Shown: positions 32,339 to 44,963 of the stretch, piece by piece
How positions within the stretch are numbered: the stretch's first letter is position 1
Layout: the number at the start of each line of letters is the position of its first letter
Assembly (NCBI GenBank): GCA_034509425.1
Contig: JAVTVJ010000300.1
Span: forward strand, 1 to 64,000
Source of the DNA: Eopsaltria australis
Lineage: Eukaryota; Chordata; Aves; Passeriformes; Petroicidae
Direction: 5' to 3'
Length of the DNA stretch: 64,000 nucleotides
Program-made: the position numbers and the translations under genes
Notes under the pieces: generated by a model
Databases searched by the model: none
What the model was told of the DNA's origin: nothing
The model's input: only the letters and a program-made list of their open reading frames with translations

Positions 32339-35300
32339 GGGATTCATAGGTAGGCTTGAGTCTGTTCAGTTGGCACTTTAGGTTTTATCATGACAGTAGT
32401 TATCACAGTAGAGACGGACACACTACACGCCAATAATCCAAGGACAGAAAAAGCTTTTTTTTAGTCTGTGTTAGTATCTTTATACCTTTTTTTACAGCTA
32501 CCGTGGTTTGTTATGATTGGCTGCGTGACAAACAACAACAGGGCTGTCTACAAAACAAGAACTATTCATAGCACTATACAACAAGCTATGCAAGCAATTA
32601 GCTACACACTACAAGTACATTCTTGATGTTCCTCTTGATTTTCCTTTGGGTGCAAAACATCTTCAGTTATCTTCTTGGCTGTCCTTGAGGCCTTCACTGA
32701 GGCTGCAGACTTTCACGTCCTCACTTTCTCACGAAGTTTTCTCATGGGTAAATTTTGATTGCTTCTAAGTCAATTTCCAAGAGGCTTTCAGGCCTGCTGT
32801 CAGCCTCATCAAACTCCACCAGTAGTGAAGTTTATAAAAGCTTCAAATATAAAAGGGAGGGATATTGTGGCTTTTAGTTATGTGCCATAAGCTGGGCAAA
32901 CCAGTGGTACCTAAACATGCACTGGAAGAGATTGAACACCTTAATCTTAGGCATAGCTGTGCTTTAGGGAAGTGAAAATCCAGTTTAAAGGATGGATTAG
33001 AATATGTTGTTTAAAAAACCCTTTCTTTGGACAGAATGGAGTGAGTGTGTGTGTGTGTGTGTGTGTGTGTCTAAGCTGTGCATGTTCCTGTTACAACACA
33101 GGTGTTACTGGTGACCAGAAGTGGCTGTCAAAGTCAGTGCAGGTGTCCAGCTGAAGTAACCTTTAGGGCTGGTTAACAGGCTAAGAGGGACTGGTTTTAG
33201 TGGCCTGGACATGCTGTGTGGCCTGATGAAGCAGGGGTCAGGCCTTGCTATCCAGCTGTGACAGTCTCGGGCACAGGCCAGCAGAAAATGCAAAGCATGC
33301 CTCTAAAACAGCACTGGCAGCTGCTTCACCAAGAACTGAGTGGGCTTGAAGTGATGGCTGTGTTATAGGAAAGGTCTAACTGATTAATCTAGCCCTTCCA
33401 CCTCGTTGTTCTTACAGTACATTATTTTGTTTATTTTTACTGTCTTCCCTTTACTCAACAATGTGCTGTTCTGGTAAGTTGTTAGGTGCACCATATGGCA
33501 GCAGGGAGGCTGAGCCCTCAGATGAGCCCATCAGTTCTTGTTTTCCCATGTTCTGAGGCGGCAGATTCAGCTGGTGTTTGTTAGAGCCTCAAAACTGAGC
33601 TGTACCATTCTGCTGCTGGCCTAGGATCACACAGGAGGATTATACAACCTTAGCTTCTCTCCAAACTTTTTTCCTATGACAATCTGCTTTATTTCTAAAC
33701 ATAACTAAAGAAAGGGGAGAGTGGTACTTTCAAGGAATATTTGCTTTCTTAATGGCTTTCGAAGGCTTCAAGGGTAAAGGTCCTCATCAGCTCATTAGGT
33801 GTAGAAGAGTGGCCAACTGATAGGACCTCAGATTCTGGTAAATTCTGGAAAATTGTAGAGGCCCTGTAATGCTTTTTCAGAGTTCAGCATGCTTTTCCAA
33901 AATCCCTGTAAGCCTTTCTCACCACAGTACTGCAAGTCTTAGGGAACTCATTGAGTCCATCACCTCCTACCTCTAATTTTGCAAAACTTGCCCAGGGGTT
34001 TTCTCCTTTGTCCCTCAGGCTTCGTGGTTTATAACTACAGGGGCAGAACTATGTGAATTTGGTAGTAGTACTGCATTCAGAGCTGTATATAATGAAGAGT
34101 TGCAATTTGCTGGGCACAATGGCCTCTGTTGGGATCCTTCTCTGTGTTGCAGGCAGAGCTAATGCATATGCAGCTGTTTCCTGCTTAGTCACATTATCTT
34201 CTGTAGAGGTGAAAGCCCCACTGCATTCTCTGGTTTTTCTGCCCTTTAGTACTGTTGGAGAACTTTCCAGCCTGTGCTGTTTCCCAGAGCAGACAATGTC
34301 CCACTAACTCCAACCTATGACTTCCCCCAGTTCAGAATGAAAGATGCCTGGCATGCATAAAGACCCTTTTCAATGAGGGTCCACCTGACTGCATTGCTGG
34401 ACTTTGCAAACACTGCCTTTTCTTGCTTAGTATGAAAAACTCATATGCCCTGCACATGGATTTTACCCTGATTATTGCATTTCTGATAGAAAACCAGAAG
34501 CTTTTCTTTGTCATCTAATTCTTTGTATCTAATCCTGTCGATATCTACCTTCGCCCTTTGATTCCAGGCACATACATTAGTCTGCCATTGTTTTTGAATT
34601 AAATCCCCATTCTGTATTTATATTTGTGCTTTATTCTATTGGGGGGACAGCTTCTGACATGTCTGTAAGGGTATAGAGCTCTGCTGGTAGAATAAAAAAT
34701 AAGTTTTTAGTTCTAACACTGAGATCTGTGTGTTTCCATTCTGAGGCCCAAAGAGCCAAGTGAATAAAATGTTACTTGCTTATTCTTGATTTTATTTCTT
34801 TAAATCTAGACCTCCTGGTGCCAAGAGAGTTCTTCTGACATGAGACAGTAAGATAGAGATAATTATGTCCAGATTTATTTTGGTATTTTATTGGCATTTC
34901 AATCAACCTCTGAAAATTTCAGGCTGCAATGCAACCTAATCAGCAGTAGGTTCAATTTTAAAACTATTTTCTATGTTGAAAGATAGAGGTATCATCCCTG
35001 GGAGACATCACTGATAAGCACCTGAATGTTGCAATTTGTAAACAATATAATATTTTAAAATGTCAAACACAAAATTCTTGCTTCACATTTGATGATCAGA
35101 AAAAACTCAAATACTTGGTTTTTAAATACAGTACAGGTGATAGAAATACCAATGGAAACCTGCACCATCACTTAAAATGGGTTGGCATGAAATGGCAGTA
35201 AATACATCTGTGCTGGTACTGGTTTCAAAAGTAATAGTAGCAGCAGGTATTTAACTGAATTAATTATAAACAATTACTTTTGAATGCAGTTTGTTTGCTA

Positions 35301-35528
35301 GCCATTCACTTGTCCAGGCTGGTTTCTTCAAGTCTATGTTTGTTAGCTATTTGAAGCAAACACCACCAGCCTTTAGGCTGTTTTAGAGATATTTGCAGCT
35401 CAAAGCATAATTTGTTACACCATACATGTTCCTCTGTACTTTCCTGGATGTCAGAAACTACAGAAATACTTCACAACTAAAATGGATCAGACAGCCAAAA
35501 AGTCAAGGGAAGGAAAAAATTTGTAGGC
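32339..35528. other. Non-coding DNA, no gene seen
   Basis: No exon or known repeat family was recognised apart from the GT microsatellite. Open frames are below about 85 codons and have no motif. Confidence 0.5.
33045..33070. repeat. Microsatellite (GT)13
   Basis: Thirteen GT units, directly readable. Confidence 0.95.
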
Positions 35529-35640
35529 AAGGAACTGAGGATGAGAGATTAAGTGGCCTGCCAAAGTTTACAAAGGAAAATCTATGCTAGACTAGGAATT
35601 GGACCCAGACATCCTGAATGTCAGTCCAGCCATTCCCACA
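35529..35640 (-). mobile_element. MIR-type SINE relic
   Basis: The plus strand reads 'aaggaactgagga', 'gagattaagtggcctgccaa' and 'aggaattggacccagac', then 'gtcagtccag'. This is the layout of the core of an ancient amniote MIR/CORE-SINE in antisense: 'ggaaactgagg...ttaagt...tgccc...ggattcgaaccca'. Many substitutions fit great age. Family identity is from memory of the pattern and is not proven. Confidence 0.6.
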
Positions 35641-36579
35641 AGACTGTCCCTCTTCTGATTCACGAATGCTATTACAAATTAACTAGCAGCTCTGAGTCCT
35701 TGTGATACATTAGTCATAAACAGTGGCGTAAAAGTATTGCATTCTTTGTAAAAATGCAACACTTTGTGTTTACCTTGGTACTAGTCAGCCTTTTCAACTA
35801 AAGGGTCATTGAGTGAAATGTGGGCTGCAGTTACCCAATTTAGACTTTGGCTGTTTGTCATTGTTGTGTGTCTGTAGCCAGGACTCACTCAGGATACCAC
35901 TCTGTGACAAAGAGACTCCACTGGTAAAAAGAGGACCTAGCATTCACATTTTAGCTGTCACAGCAAGGAATGATTTCTGTCAGATGAACAAGTGCCTTTT
36001 CTTGCATAGGTATGGTACATATATATCTGGGGCATAGGCATGGGCCTTCAGAGTATTTTTAAATGAAAATATGTTATTTGAAGCCAATGAACTCTGCTTC
36101 AGGATTTTTGTGGCAACATCTCTATTGTGGCTGAATAACTCTGAAAATGTCTTTATAGCTTCTCAGAACCAAAGAGAAAATCCAACAGGTGTCTCTGATC
36201 AGCAAGGACGATCTGAGCTTGCTCTCAAAACCTCACTTAAGTGTAAGATTTTAAAATCCCTTGTTACTGCCTGGTGAGGTCCTCTCTGACCAAGGACTGA
36301 TTAGAGAAGAGGCTGATTGTGCAGATGATGCCAATATTAGTCCCAAAGAGCATCCATCTCAAGTTCTATGCAAGTATGATCTGTGGCTGACTTAGAGTCA
36401 GAATAACAAATGGGAATCATGTTGCTTGACATGAGGAAATCTAACTATAATGCTGCTCACCATATTTTAGAGGTAAAATAGCTGCCAGGCATGCAATGAT
36501 CTGTCTGCTAGGAAATAACTCTATCTATACAGTGAACTTTGGGAAATCCCCTTGTCAAATTCACTGACTAGTGACTCTA

Positions 36580-37600
36580 AAGAATCCCAGAACAACAGAT
36601 ATTGTGATGGGAACAGCTGTAGAAGTCATCTACTCCACCCACAGAATTATTCACAGAAGTACCATTGCCAGCACATCATCTGGTTAGCCCTAACTCTGAA
36701 TAGCTGTGTCCTGAAAACTGCCTAAATTGGATAGTCTGTGACCTCTGTGGCCTGTCTGTTCCAATGCTGCACTACCTTTATAAGAATTTCCCTCTTAATG
36801 TCCAGCTCCTGTGGTTCCTGTTCAATGTTGTATCATGTGGTGCTGCTGAGGAAAACATGGATCTGTTGTGTTTGCAATTACCCTTCCGGCAGCTGCAGGA
36901 TGTTTGATCAGCCTTCCTTTCACCTGCCTCAGTGTGCCTCAACACATCCTTGCCAATCATGTGCTCCAGGCCTCTGACCACTTCTGGTCAGAGTAGTAGA
37001 CTTCTGCTGGACACTCTCCGGTTTCCTCCCATCCCTCTGCAATATCCAGGTTCCAGACGGGACAGTGTGCCCTATGCAGCCTCATCAGTTGCACCAGGGA
37101 AAATAACTTTTCTAGATCTGTCAGCTGTTCCTCATGTAGTGCAGAACACAGCTGCCTTGTGGTGTGAATACACAATCAGCTCATTCAGCCTGAAATCCAC
37201 TGTAACCTGACTTTCAATACCTTGTCCAGTTCCCTCCCAGCATGCAGGGATGCAGTCATTCCAGTTCAGGTGATGAACTCTGCATTTCTCTCTACTGGAC
37301 TTCATGAGGTTTCTATTGCTACAATCCTTATGCCTTTGAGGTGCCTCAGTTGAAGATGTCATTTGTTGTGTCAGTTGTCATAATTTTGCCTCTTCCAATG
37401 ATATGCTGAGGGTGCACATCTATTTCTGAAGTATAAGGACTACAGGATCAACCTCTTGTGCACACCATTTATTACTAGGTGTGAGCAGATGCTAAGCCTT
37501 TGATCATCACTTCCTTCTCAGTCTTGTGGTCCAGCTGATTTTTAACCCATCTAGAAGTCCTTGGTTCCAACCTTAGTATTGAAGAGCCCAGGAGACAGCA
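36580..37600 (-). mobile_element. CR1 LINE, old copy (antisense)
   Basis: Phrases typical of antisense CR1 appear in order: 'gaagtcatctactccaccc' (3' end), 'gtgctccaggcctctgacca', 'ctgctggacactctcc', 'cagacgggacagtgtgccc' and later 'ccagctgatttttaacccat' from the RT region. All are strongly diverged and no frame is open. Boundaries are approximate. Confidence 0.65.
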
Positions 37601-39385
37601 GAGCTTTGCCATTTCTAGGCATTTCTAAAGCAGCACTGGAGGTACTGTTTCCTAGATTCATTCATAGAGATTCTCCAAAAGGACTATTTGCAACAGTAAG
37701 GAGTTGATAAAAGAAAGACCATGTTCAACCTGGAATTAGGCGTTTATGAGAGATAGTGTGGCTCTGTTGTACTGGAAGTTTCAAAGTTGTTGCCTTCCCC
37801 TTCCCATTCTGCTATTGCTTCTTTCCTTACCTACAAAAATTGAAGTTGAGATTGATTGTGATGTTTAAGCAGAAAGGATGGGGCCTGGGGTAGAGACAGT
37901 GAGCTGATACTGCCAGCTAATGTCTACAGACCCAACAAAGTGCAGTGAGAAAAGGTCACTTTCACCTTATGTTGTCCAAACAAAGTATCTTCCAAGAAAA
38001 ATTACCTGACATTCTGTCATAACATTTAATTACAACAGACTTATTTCCCCAGCCCAGATAGACTGAAAGTTTCAAAAGGTGAACAAATTAAATCAGTTAA
38101 TCTTTAATTTTGTTTTGGCCACAAGTACTTCTTCCTGGTGTGAAAAGATGAGATCTAAAAAACCCTTGCACTCTCCAAGTGTGCCAGGCTCTGGATTTGG
38201 GTATTTCATATCCAAATTCTCTGCCTGTAGTCCATATCTGTTAGCAGGAGCTCAGGGATTAAGACAACCTCACGCATCCAGGTCAGAGCTGTTATAAGGG
38301 GGCCTTTTATTCATTGAGTCGTTCCTTACCAGTCCTCTTTAGCATTCAATTTCCCTTTGGTTCCTGTTAGGTTAAGGGGAATTACACATCCATATGGTTA
38401 GGAGAGAATGGATTCCTTCTTCCTCTGTAGACAGTAAGGAAAACTAGAGGAAGCATCAATTTGTAATATAAGATGACCAAAGAAATCCTTAGCAATTATT
38501 TCATCACAATTGTCTAATTATGAGGATACAGTTTCCTCTCTACACCTGAGGAACTGCAGGGCTGAGCTACATCCCAGATGAGTGCAGTACGACTGAACAG
38601 TGACAGAATTAAGTCCTAACAGAGAAGTCCCTCCTGTTGCTAAGCTGGCTGGGTGACCTACTTGTACTGTCACTGGATACTGAACATCCTTGTTTGAGCA
38701 CAAAGTTGGTATTATTGCTGATGCTCAGACTTATTAGCTGTTTCTCCCTGCCACCCATGATAGGATTTAATCTCAGGTAATCTGAGGTGGAAATGAAACA
38801 TGATGCAAATCAACTTGGAAGGCTTTTCACTTCAGACAGGCTTATTCAGTTTGCCCTGTATGGAAGAGTTTATTGAATACCAAGCAAGAAAGCTATTGGT
38901 AGAGCAATAGCTGTTCTCAGAAAAAAGTCTCTCTCCAATATGTGATGACTTGCTGCAGTGAAGGAAGTTTCCCTGACCTTGCTTTTGTTCCTATCCAAAA
39001 GCCAATTCAAAGGCACAAAATCAAACCCCCAACAAAGAGGTGAAGGAGCTGGAGCCCAGAGGTAGTTTCCAGCTGTCTGATATCATCTCTCTCCACTAAC
39101 ATGAGCCTCCTCAGGGAGACAGGTCTGCAAACTGGGTTCCCACCACCCACTGCACATGGTAGGGACCACCTCTGGCCTTGGGGATGAACAGAGGGAAGTC
39201 AGTCAGCTCAGTCAACTGCTGCAATGAGGTGACTTTGAGTCCTCCATCTATTGGTTACTTATTTTCTTGGCATTTTAGTGAAAGCCAGAGAATCTGTTTT
39301 CCATTTGCTGTACTTTTGGCGGAGACTGTGATTGCTCTTTGAACCTTCAGGAGCAGGAAACCCATTAAAGGCCCAAGAGGACAGG
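37601..39385. other. Non-coding DNA, no gene seen
   Basis: I see nothing recognisable on either strand. Confidence 0.5.
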
Positions 39386-39830
39386 TGTTGCCTTTTCCCC
39401 CAGCCTGGAAAAGAAACTCGAGATCATTTTAGCAAGGAGGTAATATAAAAGGGGATCTTTATTTTGAAGGTCTTCAGGAGCGGTTATGGAAAGGTGTCCA
39501 TAAAAGCCCACCCCCTCCAGGGGTGAGTACATATTTATAGCTTTTAGGAAATTAGCATAATTGATTAAAAGCACCAATTAGGAGAACAAGTGGTGATTCA
39601 ATTCCCCCCCAGGTCCAGCCCCTTCCTCTGGAGCCCCCCCTCTCAGCACGGCTGTACTTTGTTGATGAAAATGTACCTCAGAGTTGTTCTCAGCCTTGGT
39701 TCCCAGGAAGAACTGAGATAGGACAGGGCCTTGCACCCCCCTGGGGCTTGGAGCTCTGGAATTTGTTTTGTCTTTCTGCTTAGGGAAAGACCATGGAAAA
39801 GTACTGGAAAAACTAGCTATTAATACAGTA
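39386..39830 (-). mobile_element. Solo-LTR-like sequence, family unknown
   Basis: The plus strand begins TGTTGCCTTTTCCCC. Read on the minus strand, a TATAAATA box near 39,535 is followed by AATAAA (complement of 39,458-39,463) and an end ...GGCAACA. The order of signals fits a short ERV LTR in antisense. The right limit is not clear and no matching duplication was found. Confidence 0.5.
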
Positions 39831-41605
39831 GGCTACAGAGCTACAAATATATGTGCAAAGAGTACAGAGAACATATAAAAGAAAAAAGGCAGAAACCAAA
39901 CGGCATCACAGGGATTCAGTGCCAGGCAGCACATTGCTTAGCTCCTTTCATCCTGCAAGAGGAGAGTGCTTCTGGCTTCTCCAGAAGGGATATTACTACC
40001 TTTTGTTCAAATTCAAGGCTGATTTCAAGAGTAATTTTACCACTCACCTTATAGTTATTGTTATTCCAGCTATTTGCAGTATCCTCTTTATGGTTATTAA
40101 TACAGAAATATCTATGGGGAAGTCATTACAGAAAACCAAAGTATCAATCTTGCCTTTCAGTACCTTGCAGACTGTAGTGACAGGTACAATAACAAGAAAA
40201 TCTGAGCTGTGGGCATGGCATATCAAACTGTGGAAAACTGTTGGTCAGGGCTTTTAAGGAGCTTCAGGAAAGAGAATGAGAAGGCTGCAATTGTATGGGA
40301 GATAAGAGCTGCCTGTTTCAGGTAGAAAAAGCATGAAAAATCTTTCACGCATGATAATACACCTTTAATGGTGCAGCTGCCACCCAATAAGATTTTTTTG
40401 AAGAAGTGGCATGGCTCAGAATAAGTGGGATTGGCATGTTGCTGGATTATTTTGGTTGTGCACCCCCTCTCTGAACTGCTGATAATCTTCCAGAAAGTGG
40501 GAAGTAATTTGCTGTCACTTTGTCTCAGTACAGTGTGCCCCACAAGGACTTTCTGCTGCATGAAACCCTGAGGGTAGCTAGTTGGCTGTGTCTGAATCTG
40601 TCCCATAGACTGGAGTGGGAGAGAAGGAAGCAGCACAACACAAACAGAAAAGTGTAAGCCTCGGAAGGTACTTCTAAGAAAATAATGGTAGACTGGGGTA
40701 GTACTGGGAGCAGGAAGGCACGGAAATTCTGAGCCTTAAAACTGAGAATGAGGAGCTTGGATCAGGTGCAATGAAAGAAACAAAAAATTGTTTTAAGGAT
40801 GACCCAGATGAAGTTCGAGTGTGTTATTTTAGTGAACTTCACAAGAGCTAGTCCTGTACCAGGTTTTAGCCCCTTCAGTAGCTGGCTCTGTGCCATTTTA
40901 GTTACACAGATCTTCACTAAAGTTGATATAATGATCTGGGGAAGTTATCTTAGTGCACAAGAGTATAAGTGAAGTGGCTGACACTGATGTCCCATCTTGT
41001 GCTGAAATGGTAAAAGGAAAGGAAGCAGATGACATGAGGATGTCCCATGTGTCATGAAGAGGTCAGAAAGGTCTTGAGACTTCTCCAGCTGATATCTGGG
41101 AGTGGGTCCTGCTGGAGAGGAGCTCAACAGACCATCCTAGTAATGGCAATACTTGCAGAGGAGCTGTCACTTCTTTTCTGTATTTCTCTTTCTGAGAGAT
41201 CAAAAAAAAAAAGGATTTTGCTAGGCAGTGACATGAAGCAAAGCCTGTCATGCATGCTCTATGTGTCCAACAGAGACACTGACATATTTTCAGTGGTCCT
41301 GGGTTAGGAAGGAGTCTGTGCTGAACATCACAGTAACCATTTGCTTCCAAGAGAAAATAGCACTTTGCACGTGGCAGCTTTTCTGCAATGAACCAATGGG
41401 TAGTGCAGCTCTGCAGTTTACAGCAACAATCAGGTTCTGAGAGTGGGGAACCTTTACTGGCAATCCCTCCAAACTCCTTTATCTCCAAATAATCTAGCAT
41501 AAAGAGCAAGGATAAAGCATTGGTTCTGGTCCTTGGCATTGTTTAGACACACATCTCCTCCCTTACTCATTCTTCTTATACTTCAGGTTACTTTAAATGA
41601 GGACA
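39831..41605. other. Non-coding DNA, no gene seen
   Basis: Frames of up to about 158 codons occur on the minus strand (41,063-41,539) but show no domain or splice structure I trust. Confidence 0.45.
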
Positions 41606-41722
41606 TATAGAATCATGGAATTGTTTAGGTGGGAGAAGACCTCTAAGATCAAGTCCAGACGTTAACCTAACACTGCCAAGTCCATCACTAAACCATGTCC
41701 CTAAGAACAACATCTACATGTG
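41606..41722 (-). mobile_element. CR1 LINE 3' end (antisense)
   Basis: It begins 'tatagaatcatggaattg', the complement of the CR1 terminal repeat, followed by 'gaagacctctaagatcaagt' and 'ccaagtccatcactaaacca', typical of the antisense CR1 3' end. Confidence 0.82.
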
Positions 41723-43032
41723 CTGCATAATGCACACAAAATGCCTGCATAAGAAAATTTTAATGGTTGTGGAGTCAAGTGCTTAGAAACCTAGGATATC
41801 CAGGATGAAAGTTACCTGGGCAACATTTTGAGCATCACCTGATGGCTACACATGGCTGTGAAAGCCTCACAAGGGCACTCTGCAGTACCCCCTGCTTCAT
41901 GCATTGTGCAAAGTAGATGGCAGAGGTCACCAGAGGAAAAGGGACTGCAGAAGGAGCAAGAGCCATCATGGGACTGAAGGGATGGACTGCTGCCCTGCAG
42001 AGCTGGCCAGTGCTCCTGTCAGCCAGTGTGATGCTGGGCAAGTTAGCCAGATTCCCCATGGGTGATTGTGAGAAGGCTATCCATTGCTTTCTGCATGCCT
42101 GACATAGCCTCCAGCCCCAGACTGTGCTCTGAAGCCAAGAAAGGTTATTTTTATTATGAATTGATTCCCTGATCCTATTTGCAGAACAGGTCCAGAACTG
42201 AAAGTGTGTGTGTGTGTTGTGAGAGTCATTGTAGGGCCAGGGTAGGAAGGCAAGGGCTCTGCTGATCAGGGTGGAAGCCATTGAAGCTGGCAATGCAGCC
42301 AGAGCCCCTGGATGGTTGAGCCACAGCTGACTTGCAAAAGGGAACGAACACTTGCAACTGCACCTGGACTTTGTGCTTTGAAAATAAAGTGCTGCAGCAT
42401 GGTAGAAACTGAAAATACAAGTCCTTGTCATTCTGTATCAAGTACACAAATCTTCTGACTTTGCACTTTCAGCAGGCAGCCTCTCATTTATAAAATCCAT
42501 AATATCTACTGTATTGCTGTGAAAACAAATTTGTTGATGTTTCTGAAACAGTTAGATATGCTATCTTGCTGAATGCCATGAACTCAAGAGGAGTTTTAGT
42601 CATTCTGCTCTCAGAACTTTGTTTAAATCCTATGTACTAGAGAAGATCTAAGTTCATCCACTGAGCAGAAGGACAAAGCTGAGTCTGAAGTGTTTATTTT
42701 TTTTAATTGCAGAAATTCTGTGACAGGAATCCTGTGAAAGAAATTATCTACATTGCATGGCTCAGAGAATGGAAATTAAAACTTCAGTGTCAACCCTTGT
42801 ACAGGCACTTCCCATGGGCAATTCCTGGCTTTGCAACTATAACAGTATTTGAATGTAGTTTTTGTACTCAAACGATACATGTACAGTCTTCTTCCTTTGT
42901 AGCCTACCAGTCCCTGCTGACCTTAAACCTTCTCAACTGAAAATGTTTTAACTAATAGTCAGCTACAGGCTCAATTAAGCCAGAGCGAATCTTGTCTATA
43001 GAAAGCTTTTCTTGGAATAAATGGTTTATTTG
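41723..43032. other. Non-coding DNA, no gene seen
   Basis: A minus-strand frame of 198 codons (41,835-42,431) is open, but I recognise no domain, and the codon content looks like chance. A short GT tract lies near 42,206. Confidence 0.45.
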
Positions 43033-44666
43033 TGTCGTGGTTTTAGTTTGCTTATTCAGGTTTGTGGCTAAATGCCAGCACACTTACCTAAATTTACTTG
43101 ATTGCTTGTTGTGAGATAAGGATTAGGAGTAGGCAAAGCAGGCTCAAACTTTATAAAGTACAAAGAAGTTTTATTAATATATCTAAGACAAAGGGAAAAA
43201 AGGAAAAAAAAACTCAAGAAAAAAAAACCAGAACAAACTCCCCAGACCACCCCTCCTTCCCCACCTCTCCATTTCATTCTCTCTGACAACATACAAAAGA
43301 CAACACTTTGACCTCCAGTCAGTTTACCACCTCAGAAACAGCTCTTGTTCTAGTTCATTCAGGGAGAGAAGTTTCTTTTGCTTACACCATGGATCTTCTG
43401 TAAGAAAAATACAGTTTTTATGGGTCTTCTGCCTCACCATTAACCGCCGCCCGGAGTAAAGTCCAGCTTAATGGTGGATCTCTCCCACACCAGTAGCCTT
43501 TCCACAGCCACTATGGTGGGTTATGAACAGTCCACAGGGTACCTGTTTTAAGGATGCCCAGTTCAATTGCAGCAACAAAGAAAATCCCTTCTTCTGTGCT
43601 TAGCAACACAGGTTCTCCTGACAACTCAGGTTCTCTAGCATTCTCCCCGGGACCAGGGCTCTGGGTCACAGCCTCTCCTCTCTCTTGGTTCTAGTTTCTC
43701 ATCAGGCTGTACTTTTCAACACTTACTTGTCTGTACTTAGGTATTTCAGTTCATTGGCTGCAATAAGAACCTCACATCCCCCTTTGGACTATATCTTCAT
43801 ATATTACAGAGAATTTATTAGCTCAGTCCCCAACCATGGTTCTCCAAAAGAGTTTTCAGCTTCACTCTCGAAGCAACTTCCCATGCACCCCCTTTTTAGT
43901 ATCAGTTCTGCTTTCCTCACTGACTGTAAAGTCTCTGCGCTGCACTATGTAGATGTCCTCACTCGTTCCTCTCTCTGCGAGGAAGGATGGGTGTCTGTGA
44001 GTTTAGTCCAGGCATGGAGAGAGTTAATCTCTGTCTCTCTTTCTCTGGCAGTGTGAGGATCACGTGCTCTTTGCCGGGCTGTTTGAACAGGTCCCAGCTG
44101 GATGCCAGACGCTCTCAAGAGTCTCTGTGCCTGGCTCTGCGGAGCTGGCTCGGCCTGCTGGGGCCATCTAGGCCCGGGATGACAGGGCAGGGCCTGGCCC
44201 GAGCTGGATGGAGTCCGGCCCGGTCCTTGCCTGGCCCGGCTCTCCCTCTTGTGTAGCTGACACACCGGCTGAGCTGGATCTGCTGAAAATTCCAATCGTT
44301 TCCTCCCCCATGCCTGCCCGGCTGCAGCGGCACGGCTGCCGTAAAAACCTCCCTTCCCCCCCCCATCCCTCCTTTGGAAAGGCGGGGGGGAAGCGCTTGG
44401 GCCTCACCAGTGAGAGAAGCAGGAGCTGCTCCTCTCTACACAGCAGCAGCAGGTCCAAAGAGGAAGAGCGTCAGAGAGTCTCTGCTTATATATGGTTTTT
44501 TCCTTGAAGGCGGACCAACTTTTTAATTGGTTTACCTACCTATCAATTCTTAAAACTACCTGATTATTGGCTCTCTCTCTCGCAGGAAGGAAGTTGTATT
44601 TCTTCCTGCATTCCTGCAGCCCAGATCACTTCCTAGATTTTGACCCCTCTGGCCTAACCCAGGACA
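43033..44666 (-). repeat. 3' LTR of coding-free element
   Basis: 1,634 bp. On the minus strand it starts TGTCCTGGGTTAGG and ends ACCACGACA. TATATAAG is at 44,492-44,485 and AATAAA at 43,175-43,170, so the transcript start and the polyadenylation signal are about 1.3 kb apart. U3 is then only about 170 bp and R is unusually long. Confidence 0.88.
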
Positions 44667-44680
44667 TTCCACCTCTCGCC
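44667..44680 (-). promoter_or_regulatory. Polypurine tract of coding-free element
   Basis: Before the 3' LTR the minus strand reads GGCGAGAGGTGGAA, purine-rich except for one base. Confidence 0.6.
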
Positions 44681-44940
44681 TTCAGGAAAAACCATATATA
44701 AGACTTATTATCAAAATTACATTAATTATACAATCTTTACTTAGAATAAGAAAAATTACTAAACTAAGCAGAAAGCTTCTTACACAAACCTCCACCTCTA
44801 GACTTTATATGACTACTACAATACACAGTTTCTACTACCATTTACTTTATCTTGTATTTTAATACATGCTTTGCCTTTTATTTCTCCTAATCAATCCTTA
44901 TCTCAAAACTCCCATCAATTTGCCCATTATTTGGTTCGAT

Positions 44941-44958
44941 TTCCCGGCCAACGCACCA
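44941..44958 (-). promoter_or_regulatory. Primer binding site, tRNA-Gly
   Basis: The minus strand reads TGGTGCGTTGGCCGGGAA, complementary to the 3' end of vertebrate tRNA-Gly with one mismatch. The match extends further into the T arm (plus strand 'ggttcgatttcccgg'), with one extra T. It lies five bases from the 5' LTR. Confidence 0.85.
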
Positions 44959-44963
44959 TTGAA

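Noticed and set aside
39720..39732. A target duplication (gacagg) for the LTR-like sequence at 39,386
   Set aside because: The second copy is not preceded by a CA end, so the pairing is not convincing.
41835..42431. A 198-codon open frame on the minus strand
   Set aside because: No domain, no splice sites framing it, and an equally open shorter frame overlaps it; likely chance.
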